Notes under the pieces: generated by a model
Databases searched by the model: none
Told to the model about the DNA's origin: nothing
What the model saw: only the letters and a program-made list of their open reading frames with translations
In this document: positions 35,753-44,013 of the stretch, in pieces
Numbering within the stretch: the first letter of the stretch is position 1
How the letters are laid out: each line of letters begins with the position of its first letter
From: Paracoccus sp. (in: a-proteobacteria)
Lineage (GTDB): Bacteria > Pseudomonadota > Alphaproteobacteria > Rhodobacterales > Rhodobacteraceae
Direction of reading: 5' to 3'
DNA length: 63,383 bases
NCBI RefSeq assembly: GCF_030604785.1
Contig: NZ_JAUVVF010000002.1
Location: 76,041 to 139,423, forward strand
Translations under genes and position numbers: made by a program

Positions 35753-36496
35753 TCAGGCGCGGCTCCAGGCAAAGCAGCCGGCGGGCAGGCCCGCCCCGGC
35801 GACCAGCAGCGCGCCCTGTCCGTAAAGCCGCCAGCCCGCGCCGCGCGGCAGGTCCACCACCGCGATGCCCGACAGGCGGTCGAACCAGACCAGCGTCGCC
35901 CCCGCCTGATCAAGCCGGGCGCGGATGGCATCTTCGGGCAGCGACTGGCGGAACACGACCGAGGTCAGCGGCAGGTCCGGCGGCGGCTGCATCGCCCAGA
36001 GCCCCGCCCCGGTCGTCAGCGCCAGAAGCCCGGCGAAACGGCCCCCCATCGGGCGGCCCGGCCCCGGACGGCCGGTGATCAGGAACAGCCCGGCCAGCGC
36101 GGGCAGGATGCCGAAGGTGGCCAGCCAGCCCAGATCCCACAGCAGCGGCACCGGCGAATCGACCTTGATGCGGTGGATGCCCAGGATCCAGTGCGACAGG
36201 ATCGCATCGACCGCGTGCCACAGCCCGAACCCGATCAGCAGCGGCGCCCAGAGACGGCGGCGCGTATCCTGCCCGATCGCCGCGCGCTGCCGCCACAGCG
36301 CCACCAGACCCGCCGCGCCCACCAGATACATCACCGCATGGAAATACCCGTCCCACAGGATCTGCGTCCGCAGGTCGGTGACGCCCGGCACAAGGCTCAG
36401 CAGGTGGTGCCATTGCAGGATCTGATGCAGCAGGATCCCGTCGAAGAAGCCCCCCAGGGCAAGGCCAAGCGTCGCGGCCGGCAAGATCGTCTTCAT
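35753..36496 (-). CDS. DUF2243 multi-pass membrane protein
   Basis: 247 residues. Hydrophobic segments lie near 5-25, 50-70, 82-105, 120-145 and 150-170. Conserved GGFFDGILLHQILQWHHLLS and LWHAVDAILSHWILGIHRI segments carry several His and Asp residues that could bind metal. DUF2243 has no established function. The C-terminal 70 residues form a soluble tail. Third gene of the 76-aa protein / flavoprotein / DUF2243 unit, with a 3-base gap. Confidence 0.88.
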   Translation of the reverse strand: MKTILPAATLGLALGGFFDGILLHQILQWHHLLSLVPGVTDLRTQILWDGYFHAVMYLVGAAGLVALWRQRAAIGQDTRRRLWAPLLIGFGLWHAVDAILSHWILGIHRIKVDSPVPLLWDLGWLATFGILPALAGLFLITGRPGPGRPMGGRFAGLLALTTGAGLWAMQPPPDLPLTSVVFRQSLPEDAIRARLDQAGATLVWFDRLSGIAVVDLPRGAGWRLYGQGALLVAGAGLPAGCFAWSRA

Positions 36497-36499
36497 CCG

Positions 36500-37420
36500 T
36501 CACCCTCCTTTGATGTCCCCGCCGGGGCGAGCCGGCGCTCCGCGCAACAGGGCGTGGATGCGGCTGGCCGCGATCTGGCCCTGCGCCATGGCCGTGGCGA
36601 TCTGGTTCAGTCCCGGCGCGACATCGCCCGCCGCGAAAAGACCGGGCACCGAGGTTTCCTGATGCGGATCGGTCAGCAGCCGCCCGTCCTCTGCCCGCCC
36701 CGCGCCCAGCCGCGCGGCCAGATCGGCGCGGGCATCCATGCCCAGACCCGAATAAAGCGCCGCGACCTGCCGGGGCGGATGACCCTCGCGGCGCAGCGTC
36801 ACGCCCGGACCGCCCATGTCCAGCGCCCAATCCGCGCAGGGCTCGACCCCGATGCCCTGCCCGGTCAGCGCGGCCTGGTCCCCGGCCGGCCAGAGCGGCG
36901 GCGCCCCAAGGGTCAGCAGCGTGATTCTGGGCGAGTAATGCGCCAGAAACAGCGCCTCGGACGCCGCATGAGCGTCAGAGCCGACCACGGCGATGGGCTG
37001 GCCCGTCAGCTCGAACGCGTCGCAGACCGGGCACAGCCTCAGCCGCCCCGACAGGATCGCCGCCTTCGCGTCTGTGATCGGCGGCAGACGGTCCGTGATC
37101 CCGGTGGCCAGGATCACATGGCGCGCCAGCCGCCCGGCCCCGGCGCGGATCGCAAAGCCGCCGCCCGGCAGCGGATCCAGCCGCTCGGCATGTTCGGCGG
37201 CGATGGCGGTGCCCAGATCGCGGACCTGCCGCCGCATCCGTTCCAGCAGCAACCGGCCGGGAATGCCGCCCGGAAAGCCCGGATGATTGTAGGTCCGCGG
37301 GATCAGCGCGGCCCGGCTTGTGCCGTCATCGACGACAAGGACATCCCGCCGGAACCGCGCCAGATGGATCGCCGCCGACAGGCCGGCCGGACCGCCGCCG
37401 ATGATCACGCAGTCCAGCAT
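36500..37420 (-). CDS. Thioredoxin-reductase-like FAD oxidoreductase with CPVC
   Basis: 306 residues. FAD motif IIGGGPAGLSAAIHLAR at the N-terminus, ATGITDRLP, the redox pair Cys130/Cys133 as CPVC (TrxB has CATC), an NAD(P) motif VVGSDAHAASE where GxGxxA is degenerate, and the C-terminal FAD motif GLFAAGDVAPG. It belongs to the low-molecular-weight thioredoxin/ferredoxin reductase-like family; electron donor and partner are unknown. It overlaps no neighbour and lies mid-operon. Confidence 0.85.
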   Translation of the reverse strand: MLDCVIIGGGPAGLSAAIHLARFRRDVLVVDDGTSRAALIPRTYNHPGFPGGIPGRLLLERMRRQVRDLGTAIAAEHAERLDPLPGGGFAIRAGAGRLARHVILATGITDRLPPITDAKAAILSGRLRLCPVCDAFELTGQPIAVVGSDAHAASEALFLAHYSPRITLLTLGAPPLWPAGDQAALTGQGIGVEPCADWALDMGGPGVTLRREGHPPRQVAALYSGLGMDARADLAARLGAGRAEDGRLLTDPHQETSVPGLFAAGDVAPGLNQIATAMAQGQIAASRIHALLRGAPARPGGDIKGG

Positions 37421-37454
37421 CAGCGGCGGCTGGCCGCGCAGGAATGGCCGCGTC

Positions 37455-37685
37455 TCAGAACGCCACCAGCGCGACCAGCACGATCAGCACGATCACCGCC
37501 ACCGGCAATCCGATGATCCCCACCAGATGAAGCGCGCCCGATTTTGGGCCGATCCGGTAGTAGCGCATGTCCGATGGCATTCCGCCCTCGCCCGGCGATT
37601 CGTCGGTGCGCGGGTCGTTGCAATTGTCGCCGGCCTCGCGGTCCGGCCAGTGCGTGTTCTCGCGGCGGGTGTTCTCGGGGTTCAT
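37455..37685 (-). CDS. Small single-span membrane protein (76 aa)
   Basis: 76 residues: a hydrophilic, Asn/Asp/Arg-rich N-terminal half and a C-terminal membrane segment of about 22 Leu/Val/Ile residues that ends two residues before the stop (tail-anchored look). AGGAG lies before the ATG at 37685. I do not recognise the family. First gene after the EcfG-like promoter at 37714-37738. Confidence 0.68.
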   Translation of the reverse strand: MNPENTRRENTHWPDREAGDNCNDPRTDESPGEGGMPSDMRYYRIGPKSGALHLVGIIGLPVAVIVLIVLVALVAF

Positions 37686-37713
37686 GGCGCGCTCCTGTCG
37701 GGTTGGGAGGCTG

Positions 37714-37738
37714 AACAGCGGCCGCGCCCGGATGTTCC
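37714..37738 (-). promoter_or_regulatory. EcfG-type promoter of the 76-aa / flavoprotein / DUF2243 unit
   Basis: On the minus strand GGAAC (37738-37734), 16-base spacer, TGTT (37717-37714), about 29 bases before the ATG at 37685. Its -35 element is back to back with that of the divergent promoter, giving the palindrome GTTCCCGCCGGGAAC (37734-37748). Confidence 0.7.
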
Positions 37739-37743
37739 CGCCG

Positions 37744-37768
37744 GGAACAAAGCGCCGCCGCACCGGTT
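37744..37768 (+). promoter_or_regulatory. EcfG-type promoter of the SRPBCC / dehydrogenase / ferritin-like unit
   Basis: GGAAC (37744-37748), 16-base spacer, GGTT (37765-37768), 36 bases before the ATG at 37804. Paired with the minus-strand promoter described above. Confidence 0.75.
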
Positions 37769-37803
37769 CAGCGGCCCGGACTTCCGACAGAAAGGACCGC
37801 GAC

Positions 37804-38412
37804 ATGACTGATCGCCGATCCCCCTTTGCTGCCATGCTGGGCGTCGCCGCGCTGGCCGTCGGCGTGACGGGGCTGATCCGGCTGGCCGCGGCCAGCCGCC
37901 CGCCGGACAGCGCCCCCGACAGCGCGGCCAAGGGCATGGGCCTTGGCGGACAGCGCCACGCAGCCCGCACCGTCACCATCGCCGCGCCTCGCGCGCTGAT
38001 CCATGCCACCTGGCGCGACCCGCAGCGTCTGGCCCTGTTCATGAAGGACATCATCACCGTCGAGGGCACGGCCGAACGCCCTGTCTGGCTGCTGGGCGAC
38101 CCCGAGGCGCCCCTGCGGATCGAGACCCGCCTGACCGAGGACCGCCCCGGCCAGACGCTGCGCTGGAATTCGGTCCCCGGCGCAGATCTGGAGGTCGAGG
38201 CGCAGATCCGTCTGCGCGACGCCCCCGCCGATCGCGGCACCGAGGTCGAGGGACATCTGCGCTATCGCCCGCGGCTGGGTCTTGCAGGCCACTGGCTGTC
38301 CCGCCTGCGCGGCACCGACCCCGAGATGCGCGCAAGGCAAGACCTGAAGCGGCTGAAGATGCTGCTGGAAACCGGCGAGATCGCCACCGCCTCGAACCAA
38401 AGGAGCCTGTGA
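37804..38412 (+). CDS. SRPBCC (START-like / polyketide cyclase) family protein
   Basis: 202 residues. A short N-terminal hydrophobic segment (about 8-28) may anchor it to the membrane. Residues about 50-190 look like an SRPBCC lipid-binding fold (RTVTIAAPRALIHATWRDPQRLALFM, LRWNSVPGADLEVEAQIRL split around its core). Such proteins bind hydrophobic ligands; the ligand here is unknown. Its stop overlaps the next ATG (TGATG). Confidence 0.8.
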   Translation: MTDRRSPFAAMLGVAALAVGVTGLIRLAAASRPPDSAPDSAAKGMGLGGQRHAARTVTIAAPRALIHATWRDPQRLALFMKDIITVEGTAERPVWLLGDPEAPLRIETRLTEDRPGQTLRWNSVPGADLEVEAQIRLRDAPADRGTEVEGHLRYRPRLGLAGHWLSRLRGTDPEMRARQDLKRLKMLLETGEIATASNQRSL

Positions 38413-39581
38413 TGCGCGCCCTTACCTGGCATGGCAAGCATGACGTCCGCGTCGATACCGTTCCCGATCCGGTGATCGTCAATCCCCGCGACGCGATCAT
38501 CGAGATCACCTCGACCGCGATCTGCGGATCGGACCTGCATCTCTATGACGCGGTGATCCCCGGCATGCAGCCCGGCGACATCCTCGGCCACGAATTCATG
38601 GGCCGCGTGGTCGAGACCGGCCCCGGATCGACGCTGAAGAAGGGACAGCGCGTGGTGGTCCCCTTCACCATTTCCTGCGGCAGCTGCTTCTTCTGCAAGG
38701 CCAGCCTGTTCTCGGCCTGCGACAATTCCAACCCTGTCGAGACGCAGGAAGCGACCGAGCTGCTTTACGGCCACGCCGTCAGCGGGCTCTTCGGCTATTC
38801 GCACCTGACCGGCGGCTATCCCGGCGGACAGGCGCAATATGTGCGCGTGCCCTTCTCGGATGTCGGCCCGATCGTCATTCCCGACGGGCTGCCCGACGAA
38901 CAGGTGCTGTTCCTGTCGGACATCCTGCCGACCGGCTGGATGGCGGCCGAGAATTGCGACATCACCCCCGGCGACACGGTCGCGGTCTGGGGCGCGGGAC
39001 CCGTCGGGCTGTTCGCCGCGCAGGCGGCGCTGCTGATGGGCGCGTCGCAGGTCATCGTCATCGACCACTACCCCAACCGGCTGGCCCTGGCGCGGGATCT
39101 GGGCGCATCGGTCATCGATTACCGCCAGACGCATGTGCTGGACGCGCTGATGCAGATGACCGGCGGGCTGGGCCCGGATGCCGTGATCGACGCGGTGGGC
39201 ATGGAGAGCCACGGCTTTTCCCCCGACAACCTGCTGGACACCGCCAAGCAGAAGGTGGGAATCGGCGCCGATCGCGCCCATGCGCTGCGCATGGCGCTGA
39301 TGGCGGTGCGAAAGGGCGGCCGCGTCTCGATCCCCGGCGTCTATGGCGGCATGACCGACAAGTTTCCCTTGGGCGCGCTGATGGAGAAGGGGCTGCAGAT
39401 CCGCAGCGGCCAGACCCATGTGCAGCGCTATACCCGCCAGCTTCTGGACCTGATCCAGGAGGGCGAGATCGACACGACCTTCCTGATCTCGCACCGGCTG
39501 CCGCTGGAACAGGCGCCCGCGGGCTATCGCAACTTCCGCAACAGCCAGGACGACTGGACCAAGGTCGTCCTGACGCCCTGA
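38412..39581 (+). CDS. Zinc-dependent alcohol / formaldehyde dehydrogenase
   Basis: 389 residues of the medium-chain dehydrogenase family. Catalytic zinc ligands Cys38, His60 and Glu61 (AICGSDLHLY, GHEFMG), structural zinc Cys89, Cys92, Cys95 and Cys103, and a Rossmann motif GAGPVGLFAAQ. The long insert and sequence style resemble glutathione-independent formaldehyde dehydrogenase and related threonine-dehydrogenase-like enzymes; substrate unproven. AGGAG at 38401-38405 supports ATG 38412 over GTG 38409. Second gene in the EcfG-like unit. Confidence 0.88.
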   Translation: MRALTWHGKHDVRVDTVPDPVIVNPRDAIIEITSTAICGSDLHLYDAVIPGMQPGDILGHEFMGRVVETGPGSTLKKGQRVVVPFTISCGSCFFCKASLFSACDNSNPVETQEATELLYGHAVSGLFGYSHLTGGYPGGQAQYVRVPFSDVGPIVIPDGLPDEQVLFLSDILPTGWMAAENCDITPGDTVAVWGAGPVGLFAAQAALLMGASQVIVIDHYPNRLALARDLGASVIDYRQTHVLDALMQMTGGLGPDAVIDAVGMESHGFSPDNLLDTAKQKVGIGADRAHALRMALMAVRKGGRVSIPGVYGGMTDKFPLGALMEKGLQIRSGQTHVQRYTRQLLDLIQEGEIDTTFLISHRLPLEQAPAGYRNFRNSQDDWTKVVLTP

Positions 39582-39618
39582 CGCATCCGTCACCCCCCTC
39601 ACCCCGAAAGGACATATC

Positions 39619-40068
39619 ATGGCCACCACCGTCGGCACCGAGGACACGATCCGCGACCTCGTCACCAACCTGATCCTGCTGGAGCGCGACGCCATCGCGG
39701 CCTACGAGACGACCATCTCGCGGCTGACCGATCCCGCCCTGTCCAGCCAGATCGAATCCTTCCGCCAGGATCACCTGCAGCATCTGGACGTGCTGACCCA
39801 GATCGCCGCCGAAACCGGCGCCGACGCCCCGCAAGAGGGCGACATGAAGCAGATGCTGACCACCGGCAAGGTCGCGCTGGCGGGTCTGCTGGGGGATGCC
39901 AGCATCCTCAAGGCGATGCGCAGCAACGAGGAAGACACCGTCACCGCCTATCAGCGCGCCTCGGAGCATCCCGACGCGCTTCCGCAATCGCTGGCCTTCT
40001 TCCGGAAGGCTCTGGCGGACGAATGTCGGCACCGCGACTGGATGGAGCAGACCGCCGACAGCCTGTGA
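39619..40068 (+). CDS. Ferritin-like four-helix protein (DUF2383/PA2169 type)
   Basis: 149 residues, entirely helical, with regularly spaced Glu/His pairs able to hold a di-metal site (LLERDAIAAYETTISRL, FRQDHLQHLDVL, NEEDTVTAYQRA, DECRHRDWME). GAAAGGAC lies upstream. It is the last gene of the SRPBCC-dehydrogenase unit and is followed by a clear terminator. The fold resembles bacterioferritin/rubrerythrin-like stress proteins; no activity is established. Confidence 0.8.
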   Translation: MATTVGTEDTIRDLVTNLILLERDAIAAYETTISRLTDPALSSQIESFRQDHLQHLDVLTQIAAETGADAPQEGDMKQMLTTGKVALAGLLGDASILKAMRSNEEDTVTAYQRASEHPDALPQSLAFFRKALADECRHRDWMEQTADSL

Positions 40069-40100
40069 GGGACGCCCTCCCCCCCCGGGGGCAGTCTCTC

Positions 40101-40140
40101 GGGACCGGCGCTGCGCCCATGCGCCGGTCCCTTGTCTTTC
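40101..40140 (+). terminator. Rho-independent terminator after the ferritin-like gene
   Basis: GGGACCGGCGC (40101-40111) pairs perfectly with GCGCCGGTCCC (40121-40131), nine-base loop, then TTGTCTTTC. The rest of the 185-base gap holds the EcfG-type promoter of the next gene. Confidence 0.8.
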
Positions 40141-40175
40141 CGGGACCGTGCCGGGCCGTCGCGCCCGCTAATCCT

Positions 40176-40200
40176 GGAACATATGAGCCCCGACCCGGTT
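40176..40200 (+). promoter_or_regulatory. EcfG-type promoter of the Thr/Asp-rich secreted protein
   Basis: GGAAC (40176-40180), 16-base spacer, GGTT (40197-40200), about 54 bases before the ATG at 40254, which has AAAGGAGGA directly upstream. Confidence 0.73.
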
Positions 40201-40253
40201 AGGGGCGTCCAAGCGGCAACAGTCGCATCACGAACCCCCAAAGGAGGACGAAG

Positions 40254-41162
40254 ATGACCAATGCCCTGACCATGACCAGCCGTGCCGCCATCGTGGCCGC
40301 AGCCCTGGCCGTTCCGGCCCTGCCCGCGCTGGCGCAGACCCCGCCGCCCGCCGATGACGCCGCCGGTGGCGCCGCCACCACGGCGCCCGATACCGCCGCT
40401 CCCGATACGACAGCCACGGATGGCGTGACCACCGACGCCCCGGCGATGGACACTCCGGCCATGGATTCGCCCGCGATGGATACACCTGCCGCGGACGCGC
40501 CGGGCCTGGGCGGCACGACCCCCGGCGCGACCGGTCTGGCCGGTGACGGCATGGACGGGCAGCCGACCTATGACCAGCTGCTGACCGACCTGCGCTCGGG
40601 CCGCGATTTCGGGCAGGATCTGGAAGGGATCGACGAAGACACGACCGTCACCGTCGTCACGCTGAGCGAGCTGCGCAGCCAAGCCGATACCGGCGCCGCC
40701 GGGATGCCGGGCGACCAGCCGGGCATGGGCACCGACGGTGCGGCCGCGACCACGATGGACGCGCCTGCCGGTGACATGGCCGCCGGCACGACCACCGGTG
40801 CGGGGACCGACACCACGGCGACCGACACCACGACCGACCTGACGGCCGATACCGCGACCGGGACCGATACCGCGACCACCGACATGACTGCGGACACAGC
40901 CACCGACACGACCGGCGGCATGACCGGTGACGCGGCGGGCGGCGCTGCGGCGGGCATGAGTGCCGGTGTGGGCGACGCCGATTTCGACGCGGCTCTTGCC
41001 CAGGGCGAGGGTGATCTGTCCACGCTGCGCACTTCGCTGGCCGATCATCCGGCGGTGACGCAGGCTCTGGAAGATGCGGGCCATGATGCCGATGACGTGA
41101 TCGGCGTCTATCGTGATGGCGACGGCCTGACCGTCATCGTCGACGACCGCGACGAGGCCTGA
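40254..41162 (+). CDS. Secreted Thr/Ala/Asp-rich low-complexity protein
   Basis: 302 residues. A signal peptide (cleavage probably after ALA27) is followed by about 190 residues dominated by Thr, Asp, Ala, Met and Gly, including degenerate TDTT/ADTAT repeats (DNA 40801-40920), with one short more ordered segment (residues about 100-145). The C-terminal 70 residues (DADFDAALAQGEGDLSTL to DDRDEA) look globular. No cysteine. Strongly acidic, so possibly an extracytoplasmic disordered or cation-binding protein; family not recognised. Confidence 0.75.
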   Translation: MTNALTMTSRAAIVAAALAVPALPALAQTPPPADDAAGGAATTAPDTAAPDTTATDGVTTDAPAMDTPAMDSPAMDTPAADAPGLGGTTPGATGLAGDGMDGQPTYDQLLTDLRSGRDFGQDLEGIDEDTTVTVVTLSELRSQADTGAAGMPGDQPGMGTDGAAATTMDAPAGDMAAGTTTGAGTDTTATDTTTDLTADTATGTDTATTDMTADTATDTTGGMTGDAAGGAAAGMSAGVGDADFDAALAQGEGDLSTLRTSLADHPAVTQALEDAGHDADDVIGVYRDGDGLTVIVDDRDEA

Positions 41163-41184
41163 TCGCAGGTATGTAGGCAAAGGG

Positions 41185-41219
41185 GCACCGGGGGACCATG
41201 CGTCCCCCGGTGCGCGTTT
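41185..41219. terminator. Shared hairpin terminator between convergent genes
   Basis: GCACCGGGGGAC (41185-41196) is the perfect complement of GTCCCCCGGTGC (41202-41213); loop of five, then GCGTTTC. It serves the plus-strand secreted protein and abuts the stop of the minus-strand hydrolase at 41219. Confidence 0.75.
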
Positions 41220-41833
41220 CAGGGCGGGACGCGCCAATCCTCAAGGATCTGCCCGGTCGTCGCGGTCTCGATCTGCCGGCCCATCCGGCCGCCGAACAGC
41301 GACAACACCGCGTCATGCGTCTCGTCCGACGACGAGCAGACCGCATCCACCGCCACGATCACCCGGAAGCCGCGATCAACCGCGCCCAGAACCGTGGCCA
41401 GCACGCAGATATCCGTCTCACTGCCAGACACGACCAGCGTCGTGACGCCCTTTGCGCGCAACGTGGCCTCAAGCCCCGTCTGCCACCACGGCGAATAGAC
41501 CGACTTGTCGAAGACATGCCCGGCCGGGGCCAGCGCCTCAAGCTCGGGCAGCAGCCGCAGCCACTCCTCTGACATCGTCTCGCGCAGGATCTCGGGCCAC
41601 GCGGCGTAATAGCGGCCCCAGCTGCCGGGCGCGCCCGTCAGCGAACGGGGCGGGATGAAGCGCGTGAAGAAGCTGCGCTCTGGCCGGGCCGAGGCCAGCA
41701 TCGTGACCGCAGGCAGCCTGCGCGCCACCCAGGGCGCGCCCCAAGGCGAGCCCGGCGCAAAGAGCTTCTGCATATCCACGCAGAGATGCGCCGCATCCTC
41801 GCCCAGAGGGCCGAATTTCAGTCCGGTTTCCAC
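41219..41833 (-). CDS. Isochorismatase-like cysteine hydrolase
   Basis: 204 residues. The catalytic Asp is Asp20 (CVDMQKLF), Lys lies in FDKSVYSPW, and the nucleophile Cys in SETDICVLATVLGAVDRGF with the preceding cis-peptide region. The family includes nicotinamidase, N-carbamoylsarcosine amidohydrolase and isochorismatase, so the substrate is open. The start is GTG at 41833. Monocistronic, with an EcfG-like promoter. Confidence 0.87.
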   Translation of the reverse strand: METGLKFGPLGEDAAHLCVDMQKLFAPGSPWGAPWVARRLPAVTMLASARPERSFFTRFIPPRSLTGAPGSWGRYYAAWPEILRETMSEEWLRLLPELEALAPAGHVFDKSVYSPWWQTGLEATLRAKGVTTLVVSGSETDICVLATVLGAVDRGFRVIVAVDAVCSSSDETHDAVLSLFGGRMGRQIETATTGQILEDWRVPP

Positions 41834-41863
41834 ATCGATCTCCGATCCCTGTTCCCTGGCGCG

Positions 41864-41889
41864 AACCGGCGATCCGTGAGGTTTGTTCC
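41864..41889 (-). promoter_or_regulatory. EcfG-type promoter of the isochorismatase-like gene
   Basis: On the minus strand GGAAC (41889-41885), 17-base spacer, GGTT (41867-41864), about 31 bases before the GTG at 41833. The spacer is one base longer than in the other copies. Confidence 0.58.
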
Positions 41890-41926
41890 CGCGCCCGAGG
41901 GAGGGCCCCCACGCGCGGGACAGGCG

Positions 41927-42928
41927 TCAGGGCCGCATGTCGCGGGCCGCCCCCACGGGTTCGGGCGTTTCCAGATGGGCGGCGAACCAGTCGATCGTGG
42001 CGCGCAGCCCGTCGCGCAGCGGCACGCGCGGCTGCCAGTGCAGCAGCTGCCTTGCGCGTTCGATATCGGGCTGGCGGCGGCGCGGGTCGTCCTGTGGCAG
42101 CGGGCAGAAGACCGGCTTGGCCGAACCCGGCACCATCTCGCGGATCAGCCCGGCCAGTTCGAGGATCGAGAATTCGCCGGGATTGCCCAGATTGACCGCC
42201 CCATCGGGCGCGACCGGCAGGTCCATCAGCGCGATCAGCCCCGCGACAAGATCCGAGACATAGCAGAAGGACCGCGTCTGCGTGCCGTCGCCATAGAGTG
42301 TCATGGGCCGCTCCTGCAGCGCCTGGCAGATCAGGTTCGACACGATGCGCCCGTCATCGGCGCGCATCTGCGGGCCATAGGTGTTGAAGATCCGCGCCAC
42401 GCGGACATCGCCCAGCCCGGCGCGGCGGTAATCGAAGCACAGCGTCTCGGCCGCGCGCTTGCCCTCGTCATAGCAGGCACGGGGGCCGGTGCAGTTCACG
42501 TTGCCCCAGTAATCCTCGGTCTGGGGATGGGCCAGAGGGTCGCCATAAACCTCGCTGGTCGAGGCCTGCACGAAGCGCGCGCCCTTGATGCGCGCCAGTT
42601 CCAGCAGGTTGCCGCAGCCGACCACGTTGGTGCGCATCGTATGGACCGGGTCAGCCTGATATTGCGGCGGCGACGCCGCGCAGGCGAGGTTGTAGACCTG
42701 ATCCAGCGGGCCGGGGACGGCGACGGGCCGGGTCACGCAAGCCTCGATCAGCGTGAACGAGGGGTGGTTCTCGAAGGGCTGCACGTTCTCGCGCCGCCCG
42801 GACACGAAGCTGTCGAGGCAGATCACCCGATGGCCGCGCGCCAGAAGCGTCTCGCACAGATGCGAGCCGATGAAGCCCGCGCCGCCGGCAACCAGCGTGA
42901 CAGGCCTGAAGGATGTCATCTTCTGCAT
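41927..42928 (-). CDS. UDP-glucuronate decarboxylase-like NAD-dependent epimerase (UXS family)
   Basis: 333 residues, extended SDR. NAD motif VAGGAGFIGSHL, catalytic Thr/Ser (ASTSEVYGD) and the UXS-type YDEGKRAAE active-site segment; RIFNTYGPQM and SFCYVSDL are further UXS marks. It probably makes UDP-xylose from UDP-glucuronate as glycosyl donor for the cluster. ATG 42928 has AGGAG seven bases upstream; ATG 42934 is too close to it. Last gene of the glycan operon, two bases after its neighbour. Confidence 0.85.
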   Translation of the reverse strand: MQKMTSFRPVTLVAGGAGFIGSHLCETLLARGHRVICLDSFVSGRRENVQPFENHPSFTLIEACVTRPVAVPGPLDQVYNLACAASPPQYQADPVHTMRTNVVGCGNLLELARIKGARFVQASTSEVYGDPLAHPQTEDYWGNVNCTGPRACYDEGKRAAETLCFDYRRAGLGDVRVARIFNTYGPQMRADDGRIVSNLICQALQERPMTLYGDGTQTRSFCYVSDLVAGLIALMDLPVAPDGAVNLGNPGEFSILELAGLIREMVPGSAKPVFCPLPQDDPRRRQPDIERARQLLHWQPRVPLRDGLRATIDWFAAHLETPEPVGAARDMRP

Positions 42929-42930
42929 TC

Positions 42931-44013
42931 TCATGCTCCTGCGGTCAGAGGGTGGCGATTCAGCGCGCGGATCAGGTCTCGGGCGCGGGCGCGGCCGGTA
43001 TGGTCGGCCAGGATGATGGCGCGGGCGCGCGCCGCCATGTCCTGCCGGGCGGCATCGTCGGTGGAGCGCAGGGCGGCCACCACGTCCTCGGTCGTGTCGG
43101 CCAGCGTCACGGCCTTGGTCTCGGGCAGAAGCTCGGTCAGGCCCGGCCAGCGGTCCGAGATGATCGGCGTGCCGCAGGCCGCGGCCTCGAACAGCCGGAC
43201 CGAAGGCGACCAGCCCAGGGCGCGCATCGCCTCGCGCGTGATGTTCAGCGTGAAGCGTTGCGCATTGTAGAAGGCCGCGTGATCGGCCGGGGGCAGATGC
43301 TCGATCCGTTCGACATTGTCGGGCCAGGCGATCTCGTCGGGAAACAGCGAACCCGCCACGACAAAGCGCATGTCGGGCAGGCGGCGCGCGGGTTCGATCA
43401 GCAGCGCCTCCAGCCCCGGCTGGCGGTCCGGGCTGTAGGTGCCCAGATAGCCCAGATCCCACCGTCGCGGCACGTCCATCGGGCGATAGGCCGTCTCGTC
43501 CACGGCGCAATACAGCGCGACGGGATCGCGCGCGCCCCAATCCTGGCGCAGGCGGTCCAGCACACGCCCGCCGGAAAAGGACAGGTAGCTGTCGAAGATC
43601 GGCACCTGCCGGCGCGCCAGATGCTGTTCCTCGGCCCGCGCCAGCATGTCCAGCGTGACCGGTGTGTCGATGTCGTAGAAGCACAGGCGTTGCAGCGGCA
43701 TCTGGTGCAGCACGTCGATCAGCCGCTGCCCCTCGGGGGTGTAGGATCCGACGATGACCGCCCCCGCCCGTGTCAGGCGCCCGGCATGGCGCGCGGTCAC
43801 TTCCGCGATGTCGTCATAGAATTCCAGCGTACAGAAATCCGGGTCGGGCAGGTCCTGATGCGCCTGATACCAAGGCTGGCGGCGTTCGAGGAACAGAACG
43901 CGCCGCCCCTCGGCATGAAGGCCGCGCAGCAGGGCGCGATAGGTCGTCGCATGGCCGTTTCCCCACGAGGAACTGAGCGAAAGGCCGAAGATGATCAGAT
44001 CGTCGCGTGCCAT
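42931..44013 (-). CDS. CgeB-like glycosyltransferase (third of operon)
   Basis: 360 residues. GT-B type protein of the CgeB / spore-maturation-like group: N-terminal DLIIFGLSLSSSWGNGHATTY, central LCFYDIDTPVTL, and a C-terminal nucleotide-sugar region SPSVRLFEAAACGTPIISD. Such proteins transfer sugars in surface-glycan synthesis; donor and acceptor unknown. Its ATG overlaps a TAA (TAATG) that is in frame with the interrupted gene upstream, which shows where that gene originally ended. Confidence 0.82.
   Translation of the reverse strand: MARDDLIIFGLSLSSSWGNGHATTYRALLRGLHAEGRRVLFLERRQPWYQAHQDLPDPDFCTLEFYDDIAEVTARHAGRLTRAGAVIVGSYTPEGQRLIDVLHQMPLQRLCFYDIDTPVTLDMLARAEEQHLARRQVPIFDSYLSFSGGRVLDRLRQDWGARDPVALYCAVDETAYRPMDVPRRWDLGYLGTYSPDRQPGLEALLIEPARRLPDMRFVVAGSLFPDEIAWPDNVERIEHLPPADHAAFYNAQRFTLNITREAMRALGWSPSVRLFEAAACGTPIISDRWPGLTELLPETKAVTLADTTEDVVAALRSTDDAARQDMAARARAIILADHTGRARARDLIRALNRHPLTAGA

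Noticed and set aside
40801..40920. Short repeated units that might be read as a CRISPR or tandem-repeat array
   Set aside because: The units are degenerate, spacer-free and in frame within a Thr/Asp-rich coding sequence.
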